Positions 21,873 to 33,110 are shown, counted from the stretch's first letter. The stretch: 64,000 nt of DNA from Ceratopteris richardii (GCA_020310875.1 CM035417.1:110539648-110603647); one strand, 5' to 3'. Notes: a model not told the origin generated them from the sequence alone. Numbers and translations: made by a program.

Positions 21873-23651
21873 ATGGGAGACCAACATGCACAAATAGAGA
21901 AGCTTGATAAGACCAATTATCAGGCATGGAAGTTTAGAATCACAGCATACTTGCAAGGTAGAGGCTTGTATGGTTTGATTGACGGCACAGATATCAAACC
22001 CACATTACCAGAGGACCCAAATCAGCAACAATTGAGGGAGTTTATACTTTGGAATGAGAGAGATAAAAGGGTTATATTCATTTTATCACAAAATATTCAA
22101 GATTCAATGGTAGGACACATACAAGATCTAGACACAAGTAGAGATGTTTGGCTTGCATTGGAAAGGTTGTATGCTACAGGTACAAGAGCAAGGAAGATTC
22201 AACTCAAAAATGAGTTGAATAACATAAAGAAAGATACAAGGACATCGGTCAATGATTACATATTGAAAGTTAAAGAGATTGCAGATCAACTAGGATCAAT
22301 TCAAGCTCATGTGGAGGACGACGACTTGGTTGCACATACTCTCAACGGACTCAAAGATGATGAGAGATGGAAACCCTTCATTACTTCAGTTTATGTCAGA
22401 GGAGAATTACCAGATTTTGATCAACTTATTGCCCTCATGGTCACGGAGGAGATGAATCTAAATGGTTCTACTTCAAATCAAAAAGGATCTCAAGGACACG
22501 CTCTTTATGTAGGATCATCAAGAGGTGGAAGAGGTTCAAATAGAGGTCGAGGAAGAAGGAGCGATGATCAAAGGACTTCAAGTAGCTTCTTCAACACAAG
22601 AGGAAGAGGAAGATCAAGGGCTAGAGGTACGAGAGGCTACTACAACTACAACCAAAGACAAAGGAGTGAAGATAATAAGAACAATTGCTATATATGTGGA
22701 AGGTATGGACACTATGCCAAAGATTGTTATCAAAATGAAAATAATCAAGGTGGTAATCGAAGAGGAGGCTATTCAAGAAGAGGTAAACAACAAGGAAATT
22801 ATGCAGTTGAAGGTAAAAGTGATGATTATGATTCTCTTCTAATGATGAATGTTGAAACTAAGATGAATTGCAATAGCGATGTATGGTATGTAGATAGTGG
22901 TTGTTCTAATCACATGTCTCATGATGCTTCATGGTTTTCTAATATGCATAATCCGTCATATAAAGGTCATGTTGAAATAGGAGATGATACAACACATAAG
23001 ATTATGCAAGTTGGAGATGTTGTTATGCAGGATAAAAGCAAGACAGATTGCTTGAAGGATGTACTTTATGTGCCAACTATCACTAAGAATTTGATGTCGG
23101 TTGGTCAAATGGTAGAAAAAGGTCTACAAGTGAGATTTAATCATGCAGGTTGCTTCATTGAGGATCCAAAGCAAAGGAGGTTAATTGCTAGAGGTAAAAA
23201 ACAAGGTAGATTATTTACATTCAAGGTAAACCCAAATCATACAAACTATTTCTCTTATGGTATGCATCGAATAGCAGAGCTTGATCTATGGCACAAAAGG
23301 ATTGGACACATGAATGTACACAAGTTAAAGGAGCTATCAAAGAAGAGGATTGTTGAAGGATTACCTGATCTTACTAAGCAACATATGGTGCATCTTTGTG
23401 AAGCATGTCAAATGGGTAAGCAGAGTAGACAACCTTTCAAGCATTCAAGCTATGTAAGTGATGGTTTTCTAGATCTCATACACACAGATGTGTGGGGACC
23501 TACTAAAGAGGCATCCTTGGTTGGTAATAAGTACTATGTATCATTCATTGACGATCATAGTAAAATGACATTTGTGTATTTTATTAAACATAAGAGTGAG
23601 GTCTTCGATTGTTTCAAGAAGTTCAAATCATATGTCGAAAAGCAAACATGA
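21873..23651 (+). CDS. copia-4 gag, protease, integrase N-terminal part
   Basis: 592 codons from ATG 21873. Gag (UBN2-type) is residues 1-200. An Arg/Gly-rich RNA-binding stretch lies at 215-260. The zinc knuckle is C272/C275/H280/C285 (CX2CX4HX4C). The protease motif WYVDSGCSNHM has D341. The pre-integrase domain (LWHKRIGHMN, LCEACQMGKQ) leads into the first integrase Asp in LIHTDVWGP. It ends at TGA 23649-23651; the same frame continues to 26093. Confidence 0.95.
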   Translation: MGDQHAQIEKLDKTNYQAWKFRITAYLQGRGLYGLIDGTDIKPTLPEDPNQQQLREFILWNERDKRVIFILSQNIQDSMVGHIQDLDTSRDVWLALERLYATGTRARKIQLKNELNNIKKDTRTSVNDYILKVKEIADQLGSIQAHVEDDDLVAHTLNGLKDDERWKPFITSVYVRGELPDFDQLIALMVTEEMNLNGSTSNQKGSQGHALYVGSSRGGRGSNRGRGRRSDDQRTSSSFFNTRGRGRSRARGTRGYYNYNQRQRSEDNKNNCYICGRYGHYAKDCYQNENNQGGNRRGGYSRRGKQQGNYAVEGKSDDYDSLLMMNVETKMNCNSDVWYVDSGCSNHMSHDASWFSNMHNPSYKGHVEIGDDTTHKIMQVGDVVMQDKSKTDCLKDVLYVPTITKNLMSVGQMVEKGLQVRFNHAGCFIEDPKQRRLIARGKKQGRLFTFKVNPNHTNYFSYGMHRIAELDLWHKRIGHMNVHKLKELSKKRIVEGLPDLTKQHMVHLCEACQMGKQSRQPFKHSSYVSDGFLDLIHTDVWGPTKEASLVGNKYYVSFIDDHSKMTFVYFIKHKSEVFDCFKKFKSYVEKQT

Positions 23652-24587
23652 AGGTATATTAATAAGCTAAGATCCGATGGAGGGGGAGAGCATTTCTCTC
23701 AAGCTTTTACTGATTTTTTGCATGATGAAGGTATCAAAAGAGAAGTTACATGGAGGTATACTCCACAACAAAATGGAGTCGCAAAAAGAAGAAACAGAAT
23801 CATAGCAGAAGCATCTAGAAGCATGCTTAATGATATGTGTTTGCCTAATTATTTTTGGGCTGAAGCTGTTAGCACAAGTGTTTACATTATGAATAGAGTT
23901 CCGGCTGCTGGAGTTCATCATTTGACACCATATGAGGTATGGCATGGAAGGAAACCAAGTGTAAGTCATTTGAAAGTATTTGGTTGTGTATGTTATGTAC
24001 ATGTACCTAGTGAGGTGAGATCTAAACTTGATGCGAAATCAGAAAAATGTATATTTATTGGTTATGCAGATACTCAAAGAGGATATAGATGCTATAATCC
24101 TCATACCAATAAGGTTGTTGTGTCAAGAGATGTAAACTTTGATGAATCACTTTCATGGTATGCAGATAAGAATTGTTTGCAGGTCATGGATGAAAATGAA
24201 GAAGGTGTGGTTGAAGGAGATGAATGCATAGTTCAGCCATCAGGAAGTTTAAATGATGAAAGGAGTGGTTTAGATGAAGAAAGAGGATCACCTTTCAATG
24301 GATTATTAAGGAAAGAGTCACCTCAAAGTGTTAAAAGTAAAGGTAAACTCAAACTTGTTGAAGTTAATGATGAAGGAGAGGAAATTAGTGATGTATGTGA
24401 GTATGGAGAATCATCAAAGGTTCCTAATAAGAAAGGAAGAGCATCTACATTGGAGGTAAGAAGAACTTCAAGAGTAAGTAAGCAACCTCAAAGGTATACT
24501 TATGAATCTTTCATGAATACTCATTATGCTTTTATGACAAAAGTTGAGCTGGAAAATGAACCCACATGTTATGATGAGGCCAAATGA
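23652..24587 (+). CDS. copia-4 integrase C-terminal half and linker
   Basis: Continues the gag frame after the TGA: LRSDGGGEH (second catalytic Asp, with Gly where copia elements usually have Arg), then the YTPQQNGVAKRRNR region. There the usual catalytic Glu position (GVAERKN in copia-2) reads Lys, a likely inactivating change. TPYEVWHGRKPSVSHLKVFG and an acidic linker follow. A second TGA at 24585-24587 ends this segment without changing frame. Confidence 0.92.
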   Translation, partial: RYINKLRSDGGGEHFSQAFTDFLHDEGIKREVTWRYTPQQNGVAKRRNRIIAEASRSMLNDMCLPNYFWAEAVSTSVYIMNRVPAAGVHHLTPYEVWHGRKPSVSHLKVFGCVCYVHVPSEVRSKLDAKSEKCIFIGYADTQRGYRCYNPHTNKVVVSRDVNFDESLSWYADKNCLQVMDENEEGVVEGDECIVQPSGSLNDERSGLDEERGSPFNGLLRKESPQSVKSKGKLKLVEVNDEGEEISDVCEYGESSKVPNKKGRASTLEVRRTSRVSKQPQRYTYESFMNTHYAFMTKVELENEPTCYDEAK

Positions 24588-26093
24588 GATGAAAAGTGGG
24601 AGAAAGCAATGAGAGAAGAAATGGAAGCACTACAGGATAACAAGACTTGGAATTTAGTTCCAAGTACACCAAAGCAAAAGGTAATTGGTTGCAAGTGGGT
24701 TTTTAAGATTAAAAGAAATAGTGATGGTAGTGTGTCTAGATATAAGGCTAGACTTGTAGCAAAAGGATATAATCAAACTCAAGGTGTGGACTATGAGGAA
24801 ACATTTAGTCCAGCAGCAAATATGGCAACGGTGAGAACTTTGTTGGCTTTAGCTGCAAGTAAAAGGTGGAATATATATCAACTCGATATAAAGAATGCCT
24901 TTCTTAATGGTGAGTTAAATGAAGAAGTGTATATGTCACAACCAGATGGTTATGTGGATGCAAAATGTCCTAATCATGTATGCAGGTTAAAGAAGGCATT
25001 GTATGGTCTTAAGCAGGCACCAAGGGCATGGAATGCAGGGTTGGTAAAGTATCTTATGCTGCAAGGATACACAGCGAGTCATGCTGATCCTTCACTTTAT
25101 GTAAAACATGTAGATGGCATGTGTGTCTATGTATGCATTTATGTGGATGACTTGTTGATTACAAGGAATGATGCAAAAGCAATTGATGAGATAAAAGGTA
25201 ATTTGGGAAAGGAATTTAAAATTTCAGATCTTGGTTTGCTCAGATACTTTCTTGGGATTGAAATTGTGTCTAGCGATGAAGGTATGTGGTTGATACAAAG
25301 AAAGTATATATGTGATATGCTGAAAAGGTTTGGTATGCAGGAATGTAAATTTGTTTCTACTCCAATGGAATGTAATGTAAAGCTGAGTGCAAAGGAAGGT
25401 GATGAGTTGCATGATATGAATGTATATAGATCCATGGTAGGATCTTTGATTTATGCAACAAAAACTAGACCTGATATATGTTATGCAGTGGGAGTATTGT
25501 CACAGTTTATGCATGAACCTAGAGTACCTCATATGCATGCAGCGAAAAGAGTGCTTAGGTATTTGAAAGGTACCATGAACGAAGGATTATTTTATAGTCA
25601 TGATGCTGATCTAACTCTTAAAGTCTTTAGTGATGCAGATTGGGCTGGAAGCAAAGATGACAGAAGATCCACAAGTGGATATGTGGTAATAGCAGGAAAC
25701 AAGACATTAACATGGAGTTCAAAGAAACAGCCTACAGTTGCTTTATCTTCTACAGAGGCTGAGTATAGAGGTTTAGCATTGGCTACTACTGAGGTTATGT
25801 GGTTTAAAAAGTTGTTTCATGACTTGAATGTGCAGGTTGATGTACCACTGATATATGGGGATAACTTGAGCAGCATTCATATGACCTCAAATCCTATTTT
25901 TCATGCTAGAACAAAGCATATAGAGGTTCACTATCATTATGTTCGAGAGAAGGCCATGAACAATGAAGTGCAGGTTTCTTTTGTTGGAACAAAGGATCAA
26001 GTTGCAGATATCTTCACCAAATCCTTGGATGGACCAAAGCTTCAAAGATTCAACTATATTCTTGGCATGAAGGAAATACCCTTTGAAACTTGA
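24588..26093 (+). CDS. copia-4 reverse transcriptase and RNase H
   Basis: About 501 codons in the same frame (first Met at 24609). RT has KWVFKIKRNSDGSVSRYKAR, QLDIKNAFLNGELNEEVY and YVDDLLITRND (intact YVDD). RNase H has VFSDADWAGSKDDRRSTSG, LSSTEAEYRGLA and the final ADIFTKSL. It ends at TGA 26091-26093, overlapping the polypurine tract. No lesion is seen within the RT or RNase H domains themselves. Confidence 0.95.
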   Translation, partial: DEKWEKAMREEMEALQDNKTWNLVPSTPKQKVIGCKWVFKIKRNSDGSVSRYKARLVAKGYNQTQGVDYEETFSPAANMATVRTLLALAASKRWNIYQLDIKNAFLNGELNEEVYMSQPDGYVDAKCPNHVCRLKKALYGLKQAPRAWNAGLVKYLMLQGYTASHADPSLYVKHVDGMCVYVCIYVDDLLITRNDAKAIDEIKGNLGKEFKISDLGLLRYFLGIEIVSSDEGMWLIQRKYICDMLKRFGMQECKFVSTPMECNVKLSAKEGDELHDMNVYRSMVGSLIYATKTRPDICYAVGVLSQFMHEPRVPHMHAAKRVLRYLKGTMNEGLFYSHDADLTLKVFSDADWAGSKDDRRSTSGYVVIAGNKTLTWSSKKQPTVALSSTEAEYRGLALATTEVMWFKKLFHDLNVQVDVPLIYGDNLSSIHMTSNPIFHARTKHIEVHYHYVREKAMNNEVQVSFVGTKDQVADIFTKSLDGPKLQRFNYILGMKEIPFET

Positions 26094-26102
26094 GGGGGAG
26101 AA
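26093..26102 (+). other. copia-4 polypurine tract
   Basis: AGGGGGAGAA directly before the 3' LTR; plus-strand primer site. It shares its first base with the pol stop codon. Confidence 0.9.
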
Positions 26103-27136
26103 TGTTGCAAACATTTGTTTTATGTAGGGTACAAGTTTCAAATTATGTAAATACCTTTGGGAAGTCTTCAAATACTTCAAGAAGGCTCATATTATTCATA
26201 AAATGTAGCAAAAATACCACGTGAGTTCTAGAACATGGTGAGTCAAATTAGTGAGTCACAAAGGAGCTTCAGTGGTGTCCTAGTGGAAGGTCGATGTGGC
26301 TAGTTCTCAAAGTCCATCAATACTTTGCTTATTTGAGCACTTGAGTCATGTAATAACTCCATCCAAGTGTCTACCACGAATTTAGATGTATTACGAAGGT
26401 TTTAGATTAGTTTCCCATGCTATAAAAAAAGGAGAAAAGTCGTGATCTTGTGGGATGTCCAATAGAGTCATATGTGTATCTCTACACTATTGTAGTTTTG
26501 TATGCAGAGATTGCAGAGCTTGTATCTCCCTCATTATATATCCAAATTACATGTTTGATAGCTCATTGGAAAGCTCTTACTGTCTACTTTCTTCCTGTAA
26601 AATTTTCATAATCATTGGATTTGTGAGCTGAGAGCAATACTCTCTGCAAGTAGTGTGTGTTCTCTGTTTTTTATGCCTGCTGAAGGTCTCCATTAAACCT
26701 CAAACTTGCAGAGGTCATATCTCCTTGTGTATGTATCCAAATCATGTGTTCTTTGGCTTGTTAGAAATTTCTTTAAGTCTACTTATATTCTGGAAAGTTT
26801 CAAAGTCATTGGAGTTGTGAGTTAAGAGCACTAGTCTCTGCAAGTGATGTGTGTCCTCAGGTTCATCTCTGTTTCAAGGTCTCCATTAAAGCTGCATATT
26901 GCAGAGGTCATAGCTCATTATGTATTTATCCATTTGAGGTGTTCTATATCTTGTTGGAAAGCTCTTAGAGTCTAGTTTATGTGTGTGAAAGAGTTTTGGA
27001 AAATTCTAAGTAAGTAAAGAGCAATTTGCTTTGCAAGAAAATTGGTCTATGCATACAAGTTTGTGAAAAAGTCAACTAGTTCCTGTTGGGTTTCATCTAC
27101 TTCTAGCTGTACTTTGGAGATCAATAAAATCCAACA
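26103..27136 (+). repeat. copia-4 3' LTR
   Basis: 1034 bp, about 98.5% identical to the 5' LTR by eye. Followed by TGGTG. Confidence 0.96.
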
Positions 27137-27141
27137 TGGTG

Positions 27142-29473
27142 GGATACTTGTAAGTACATATGTTGCACACATAATAGCCTCAAGCTATAAGCTATGTGGT
27201 AAAGACTGACTTTTGACCATACACCTCTCCATTTCCATGAGAAAACTATTCTTTCTTTCAACAACCCCATTCTATTGAGGTGTACACAACAGAAGTGTTC
27301 TTTCTTTCAGCAACTCCATTCTGTTTAGGTGTATGCGGCACTATAAATTGATGGTTTATCCCACGTTTGGCCAGAAACACACTAAAATCAGAAGACACAT
27401 AACCCCCCCACTCAATCAGAATGGAGGGTGGTCATTTTACATGCTGATAGATTTTCAACCAAAACCAAAAATTGTTTAAATCACATAAACAATTCAAAAT
27501 TCTCTTTCACTTGATGCACCCATGCATGCCTCGAAAAATCATCAATAAAAGTCACAAAGTAAAGGTAGTTCCCAAAAGAGGGCATCTGCATAGGACCATA
27601 GACATCACTAAGAACAATCTGCAATTTCTAATTAGCTCAAACTTAACCATATTTTGGCAACAAGGAACACTGCATTTTGCACAAAACGCAACCTTCACAA
27701 ACATGTTTATTAGGTGCCTCCACTTTGAAAAGAGAGGACATGATTTTAGATTTCTTTAGGCATCACAAACAAGCAAAATTTAGATGACCAAGGTATGCAT
27801 GTCAAAGCTTTGGTTCTAAGATAGCCTGAGAACTATCCATGCTAAGTCATTCATATATTTTTCATATTCTATGAGCTTACACAACCCATGACACAAAATG
27901 CCAGAAAGCAATAATCACATTGCTATTTGATAGGTCATGAACTTTATGTCTATCATTAACAAATTTCCCAACCAAGCTGATCATGGCTAATGCTAAAACT
28001 AGTAACAAAATTTTATTGATTCTTAGCATAAAAAAAGCATTTAAGAATGTGAAAGAAGTACCATCAACAGTGATCAGAATGATCTTACCAACTCCCATTA
28101 AATGATAAGAAGAGTTTTTGGCGCATGTGAAAATATTCCCTACAAGGGCAGGCTCAAGTGAACTAAAGAAACTACACTACGAGGTAATATGCTTGGTTGC
28201 CCCACTATCAAAGTGCTAAACATCTGAGTCTAGTGTAGACATATGTTGCTCATGAGAAGATGGGCCAAGCTACAAACAATAGTAAATGCTCATTCTTGAT
28301 TCTGCACAAGTTTAGCATACTTTGTTTTAGTTGTAGAGGCCTCTACAACCACCACTCTAGCCTCTTTCTTCTTTGCCTCTTTTGCAGCCAGTTTTGGACA
28401 ACTCTTGATGACATGATGGTTTCCTTTATAGTACTTGCAAAACAATTTTTGCTTTTTTGATTTCTTCTCATCTTACGGTCTTCCTTCTTTGATTGTGCCA
28501 CATTAGCATATTTCTGATTGCTAGTAGTCAAGCTCTATTTTCCCTTGCACTTCTCAGTAGCTAAGAAAACTTTATTTGCAATATGCATGATCGATTTATT
28601 TTGTCTAGACTGATCTTCTTGCAACAAAATAGAGACAAAATCCTCAAATGTTAAGGCATTTGGATTGCCTTTCATCATCAACCCAAGAGTAGAAGCAAAA
28701 ATTTGATGAGTCTGGAAGACCATTAAGAACAGTCTGCACAAGTGAACTATCAAGTAACACTTCATCAACGGACATCAAGTGCTCCTTCAAATCTTTGATC
28801 TTGTCAAAAAAATATCCATGGAATCTCCTTCGTTCATTTGCTCACTCTCCAATTGTTTTCAAAGGTAGCACGAGCCTCATTTCTTTCCTTGTATAAAGTG
28901 GTAAGTCTATCCCAAGCATCCTTCGCTATTTTGCAAGAGTGAATGTGAGGAGTAATGGCACGTTTGACAGACAAAGCTATCAATGCATGTGCCTGAGCAT
29001 CTCTACCATCGCAATGAAGTTTCTCTATAGTAGGTGCAGCAGGAACTGCAATACAAACATAAATTTTAAGATCATCATTTTCACCATCATCTGCATCACA
29101 TTTGATAATTATATTTCCACTTGAATACGATATTTTTCAACACCCTAGACTATATTCCATAGTCCTTTTTCAACCAATACATGATGCATCATATATGTCC
29201 ATAATGGGTAACTAGATCTATAGCAGAATTTGAGCTCGTTGTATTGGCAAACCCAAACATGTATATATGTTTGGCATTAAAGGGAAAAATTGCCTGCAGA
29301 GGCGCTATGATAGTACATTTTGAGACCGAAAGGAGCTCAGATGGAAATTATGACACCACACAACAAATCTGTTTTGTACTCCTAATTGCTCTTAGTATGC
29401 TCACCAATTTTCATGCAATTGTGAAACTATGACTAGAGGGGTGTCGATGATGCCCTAGATGAAGCAGGGACCT
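27142..29473 (-). pseudogene. copia-3 integrase, protease and gag remnant
   Basis: Right half of copia-3. Integrase and pre-integrase scraps lie at 27160-28100 (MGVGKIILITVDGTSF near 28098). The gag zinc-knuckle region is near 28400-28460 and the gag body at 28535-29200 (LGLMMKGNPNALTFEDFVS). All frames are broken. A short duplication near 27245-27330 (attctttctttcagcaactcc) has doubled part of the integrase motif that encodes the NGVAERK region. Confidence 0.85.
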
Positions 29474-29487
29474 GCTCTGATACCAAT

Positions 29488-29716
29488 TATTGAAGTTTGA
29501 GATCTACAAAATCACGCAAAGAGCACAAGGAAGATGAAGAAGCTAGGAGCACAACACACAATATTGAATCTATTACCAAGAGAATGTACAAAGATAAGTG
29601 ACCCCTTTGGGTTATAGGCGTATATACAAGGTGAGGGAAAACACCTCCTAAAGAGGGAAAAAAGTGCATTGGTAGTCCTAGAGTTCACACACATCATTAC
29701 TTAAAATATATCAACA
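29488..29716 (-). repeat. copia-3 5' LTR
   Basis: 229 bp, begins TATTGAAG (TG lost) and ends TCAACA. PBS adjoining. Confidence 0.88.
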
Positions 29717-29721
29717 AAAAA

Positions 29722-30300
29722 AATGTTGTAGAAAGTAGATAAAAAATATTTAACTCTCTCCAATATTCCATAGAACACCATGTCGAAATTTCTTCTACTA
29801 CTGATGGTCTTCCTTTCTCTCTCATCTTCATGTAGCCATCATCTTCACTATCAATAAAGACCTTTAGTTTGGAATATAGGAGGTCCTCTCAATCTTAGAT
29901 ACCCATCCATTGGAATCATTGATTTTGGACACTTCTCCTTTTTCAATCCTTCCATTCAAATGAATTTCTTCTCTTTTACACCATAAAGGATGATCTTTAC
30001 TATAAGATCCTCTCAACCAATCACCATAATAAGCACAATATTTTTATCCCTTAGTATAAATATAATAAAATTAGCTCAATTCATATAATGGTCCAAATAT
30101 ATAACAAAAGAAATGATGTCATTACCTCAAAAGAAAAAACCATGTTCCCAAAACTCTTATAGAGTCCATACCATAATTCCACTAATCATAAATTTTCTTT
30201 GACAAATGCTTCTAGATATATCAATATCTCTCAATAAATCTTGAAAATTGTGGATGAGAGGAGCAAGGTATACATTTGTATTTTTTACTTATCTTTTTCT
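29722..30300 (-). pseudogene. CACTA-3 transposase remnant, 5' part
   Basis: On the minus strand, 29928-30040 reads YYGDWLRGSYSKDHPLW then EEIHLNGRIEKGE, resembling the Tnp2 stretch corresponding to YEGHHRYLPDGHV of CACTA-2 and the DHP...NG region of Tnp2 proteins generally. It lies upstream, in element order, of the fragments at 16748-18203, as expected if copia-3 split one gene. Stops are frequent. Beyond about 30100 nothing is recognised. Confidence 0.5.
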
Positions 30301-31600
30301 AAGAATTAAAAGTTAAAGCATTAAATGTTCTTTCTTAATGCTAAGATGTTGAGGAGGATTATAGTTGATGACTAATACTAGCTAGGTGGATCATTAACTA
30401 AATCTCATTATGCAATGATCACATCACAAGCCCACAATCACATAAGCATAGCATAGGATAGAAAAGCTTGCTCAAGTGAAGAAAGATTCGAATGTAGCTA
30501 GAAAAACAATATGTGAAACATAAAGAGAGGGAGTCTTGTATTATTACAACTCAATTAGATACTAGAACATGTGAGAAATAGATTTTTGGCAAAACCTAAA
30601 CCTCTGGAACATCCCCAAGAAATCTTGATTTCCTTCACACTCACACTCATAATGCCAATCAGAATCTCATTCACAAAAAAGAAAAAAAAAATATGAATCA
30701 TAGCCCCTCTTGCATGATGCCACGATCCCCAAATCAAATTTGATCATCCTTGATGAAGGACTGACAATATCCATTGAAATTACAAGTATCTCCATCTCGA
30801 AGTGTTGCATGTATAACTTTCAAAAAAAGCATGCATCCTAATTGGTTCTTTTTCTTTACTAACAACTCTCAAAATAGAGGAAAAAGCAACAAAAGGATAT
30901 ATATGTTGATAACCAAGACATGCACAACAATGTGTATGTGCAAAAACCATGGATCCAAATAAGATTAGAAAAGCCTAACTTTTTTTCAAGTATTGGAATA
31001 CGTAGCACTTTTCTAAGGCTTGTAACCCAAAAATCGTGCAAAAGCTGCAATTCCTTGTGAGAAGAACAAATGTTCAACTCTTAAATCGACAAAATCATGT
31101 AAGAGATGTCTTGGATCAGAATCAATCTCCAAATATCACATTTATTCCCTAGAAGTCTTAAAATTATTGAGAGAGAGGAAGAACAAAACACTATTTTGAA
31201 ATGAACTAATTTATGGGACTCAAAGACCGTCCCTATTGTATGATTCATAGAATTTTTAGAGAATTGTTTTTTTTTCTATTGTGCATGCCTACTTTTATAG
31301 CATTTCACCTTTGAAGATCAACTAGAAGACATGATGCAAAATAGGTTTAGGGAGAGATTATGAGAATTATCATCCCAAAATTTCTTCTATATGCATGCAA
31401 TGTCATAAGAATTCATTCTTTACATTATCTACATGATGTACAATAAAATGTTTCTACTGAAAAGTAAAATATGCCAAAAATTCATATGAATTCACCAATA
31501 TAAAATATTCAATTCGATATGTGTGCCACTTTAGTATACTTTCTACTATAGAATAACTACTAAGTAGTTTTGACCTCCTTTCTAATATCATTTTAGGTGA
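30301..31600. other. no recognisable gene
   Basis: AT-rich sequence with only short, unconvincing frames. It may be the decayed 5' part of CACTA-3, but nothing in it supports that directly. Confidence 0.5.
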
Positions 31601-31638
31601 AGTTCAAAGGAGCCATCATCTTTTAGCTTATAGTTGTC

Positions 31639-32890
31639 CTACAAAACATGAGGAACATTATGTACGTATTTCTCAAGTAAACTAACATGAAATACATGAT
31701 GCACATTTAAATGTTGAAGTAATTCCAAAAGATATGTAAGATATTCAATCTTTTCCAAAACTCTAAAATGTCTTCTGAATGATGGATAAAGTTTATCATA
31801 CATACCTAACAACAAATTAGATCCTTGAGGGTCGACCTTCAAAAATTCCCTTTGATGGCTTTGAAATTCCACTAGTCATTTCATCAAATCATACAATTTA
31901 TTTTTTCTTTTCCGAGTTTCTTTTATGTGCTCTCTATTTTTTCCAAGTTCCTTATCCATATTCTCAATTATCTCTTTAGATACTTCACTTTATTTGAATA
32001 ACTAGAACAGAATGGTGAGTCAAGCAATCATAAACATATGTATCCTAAAATGGAGTCATTTGTACGCACACATGCAATGCACTTAGTGTATGCAAACTCC
32101 AATAAAGGAAAATACTCACTTCTATTATTTTAATTTTCATTCACATACATATGCAATATATCTTCAAGCATCCCATTAACCCTCTTCGTTTCCTCATCAA
32201 CATATGGATGGAAAACTATACTGATACTAAGTTGAGTAGCAATTGCTCAAATGTTGCTTTCAAAACGTTTGATGTGAACCCAAAATATCTTTCAAAATCA
32301 TGTTTTCAAGCATCCCATGCAATCCAAAAATTTCTTTTTCAAACAGATTTGCAACATCCAAGGCAGTATCAATTTCGTGAAGTGTGCCATTTTGGTAAGT
32401 CGATCAACTACTAGAGATATAGTATCATATTTACATCTAGACATAGGAAATTTAGTGATGAAGTCCATAGAAACTTTGAAAACTCACTAACATATTTCGT
32501 CTATCTTGCTTCATACAAGGATAGAAATAAGAATTTTTCATCTTCATATTTCGTTTTGGGACATCTAAACGTGGCAATATTCGAAGCACCCTTTTAAATT
32601 CAAATAACATATTTCGTTTTGGGACATCTACCAGAGATAGAATAACATATTTTGTTTTGGGACATCTAAACATTGCAATATTCGAAGCACCCTTTTAAAT
32701 TCAAATTTCACCTTTTGAAACTTTGAAAACTGACTAACATATTTTGTACTATCTTGCTTCATACAAGGCTAGAAATAAGAATTTTTCATCTTCATATAGG
32801 TCCTAGAGAATCTTGGATGTGCAAAAAAGGGTGCATCATCACATGGATATAATATTTCAAGCTTTCTATGGAGATCTAGAGGATGTATCA
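31639..32890 (-). pseudogene. Ty3/gypsy integrase remnant
   Basis: Minus strand, in element order. A zinc-binding-region scrap (RTYMKMKNSYF) lies near 32800. MDFITKFPMSR and VVDRLTKMAHF, the start of the gypsy integrase core, lie near 32400-32470. Next is HPYVDEETKRVNGMLED, corresponding to the HPQTDGQTE...LED region, near 32150-32210. Last, at 31639-31872, is the integrase C-terminal domain with YPSFRRHFRVLEKI and VHHVFHVSLLEKYV. Several frameshifts are present and most of the core is lost. No LTR was found. Confidence 0.75.
32471..32800. repeat. two interleaved local duplications
   Basis: A roughly 80-bp unit (gaaactttgaaaactcactaac...) is at 32471-32550 and again at 32717-32797. A roughly 62-bp unit (catatttcgttttgggacat...) is at 32548-32610 and again at 32645-32706. 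A third partial copy of its first 20 bases is near 32607. The duplication lies inside the gypsy integrase remnant. Confidence 0.85.
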
Positions 32891-32964
32891 TAATTTACTA
32901 TTATAATATAAAACTCCATTTCACAAATGGATTTTATCTTGAAAAATGTCCAAGCAATCCAAGC

Positions 32965-33110
32965 ATGTTAGCTCAAATGGTTGGTCTTACTGTGGGGGTG
33001 TAGATTCAACCCTTGCTAGGTGTGGATGGAAACCCCTCACCACATTGGTATTGAGATGTTAAAACCAACCCCTTCAAGGGGCGGTTGGGCCTTCTAGCTA
33101 CCCATAGGTC
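32965..33110 (+). repeat. tRNA-like SINE-type sequence
   Basis: TTAGCTCAAATGG (32968-32980) resembles a pol III A box and GTAGATTCAAC (33000-33010) resembles a B box, at tRNA-like spacing. A non-tRNA body follows, ending near an (ACAT)n tract at 33140-33180. This is the structure expected of a tRNA-derived SINE. No poly-A or target duplication is clear. Confidence 0.35.

Larger units (their letters stand above)
20591..27136 (+). mobile_element. copia-4: near-intact long-LTR copia element nested in copia-3
   Basis: 1034-bp LTRs (20591-21624, 26103-27136), TGTTGC...CCAACA, with perfect target duplication TGGTG (20586-20590, 27137-27141). Plus-strand order is PBS, gag, protease, integrase, RT, RNase H, polypurine tract overlapping the stop codon. 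The LTRs differ at about 16 sites by eye (about 1.5%). It is a different copia lineage from copia-1/2/3: plus strand, long LTRs, GDQHAQIEKLDKTNY-type gag. It interrupts the integrase region of copia-3. Confidence 0.97.
18209..29716 (-). mobile_element. copia-3: old copia element split by copia-4
   Basis: Third member of the copia-1/2 family, minus strand. The left LTR remnant is 18209-18432 (its last bases are lost) and the right LTR is 29488-29716. An intact PBS (TGGTATCAGAGC, 29474-29485) lies beside the right LTR. Flanks are AAAAC and AAAAA, a weathered target duplication. Removing copia-4 and one TGGTG leaves about 4.96 kb, the family's expected size. It is the most decayed of the three copies. 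Confidence 0.9.

Noticed and set aside
18209..29716. Treating the right (27142-29716) and left (18209-20590) copia pieces as two separate elements.
   Set aside because: They are complementary halves in the same orientation, and the break is bracketed by copia-4's TGGTG duplication, so they are one split element.
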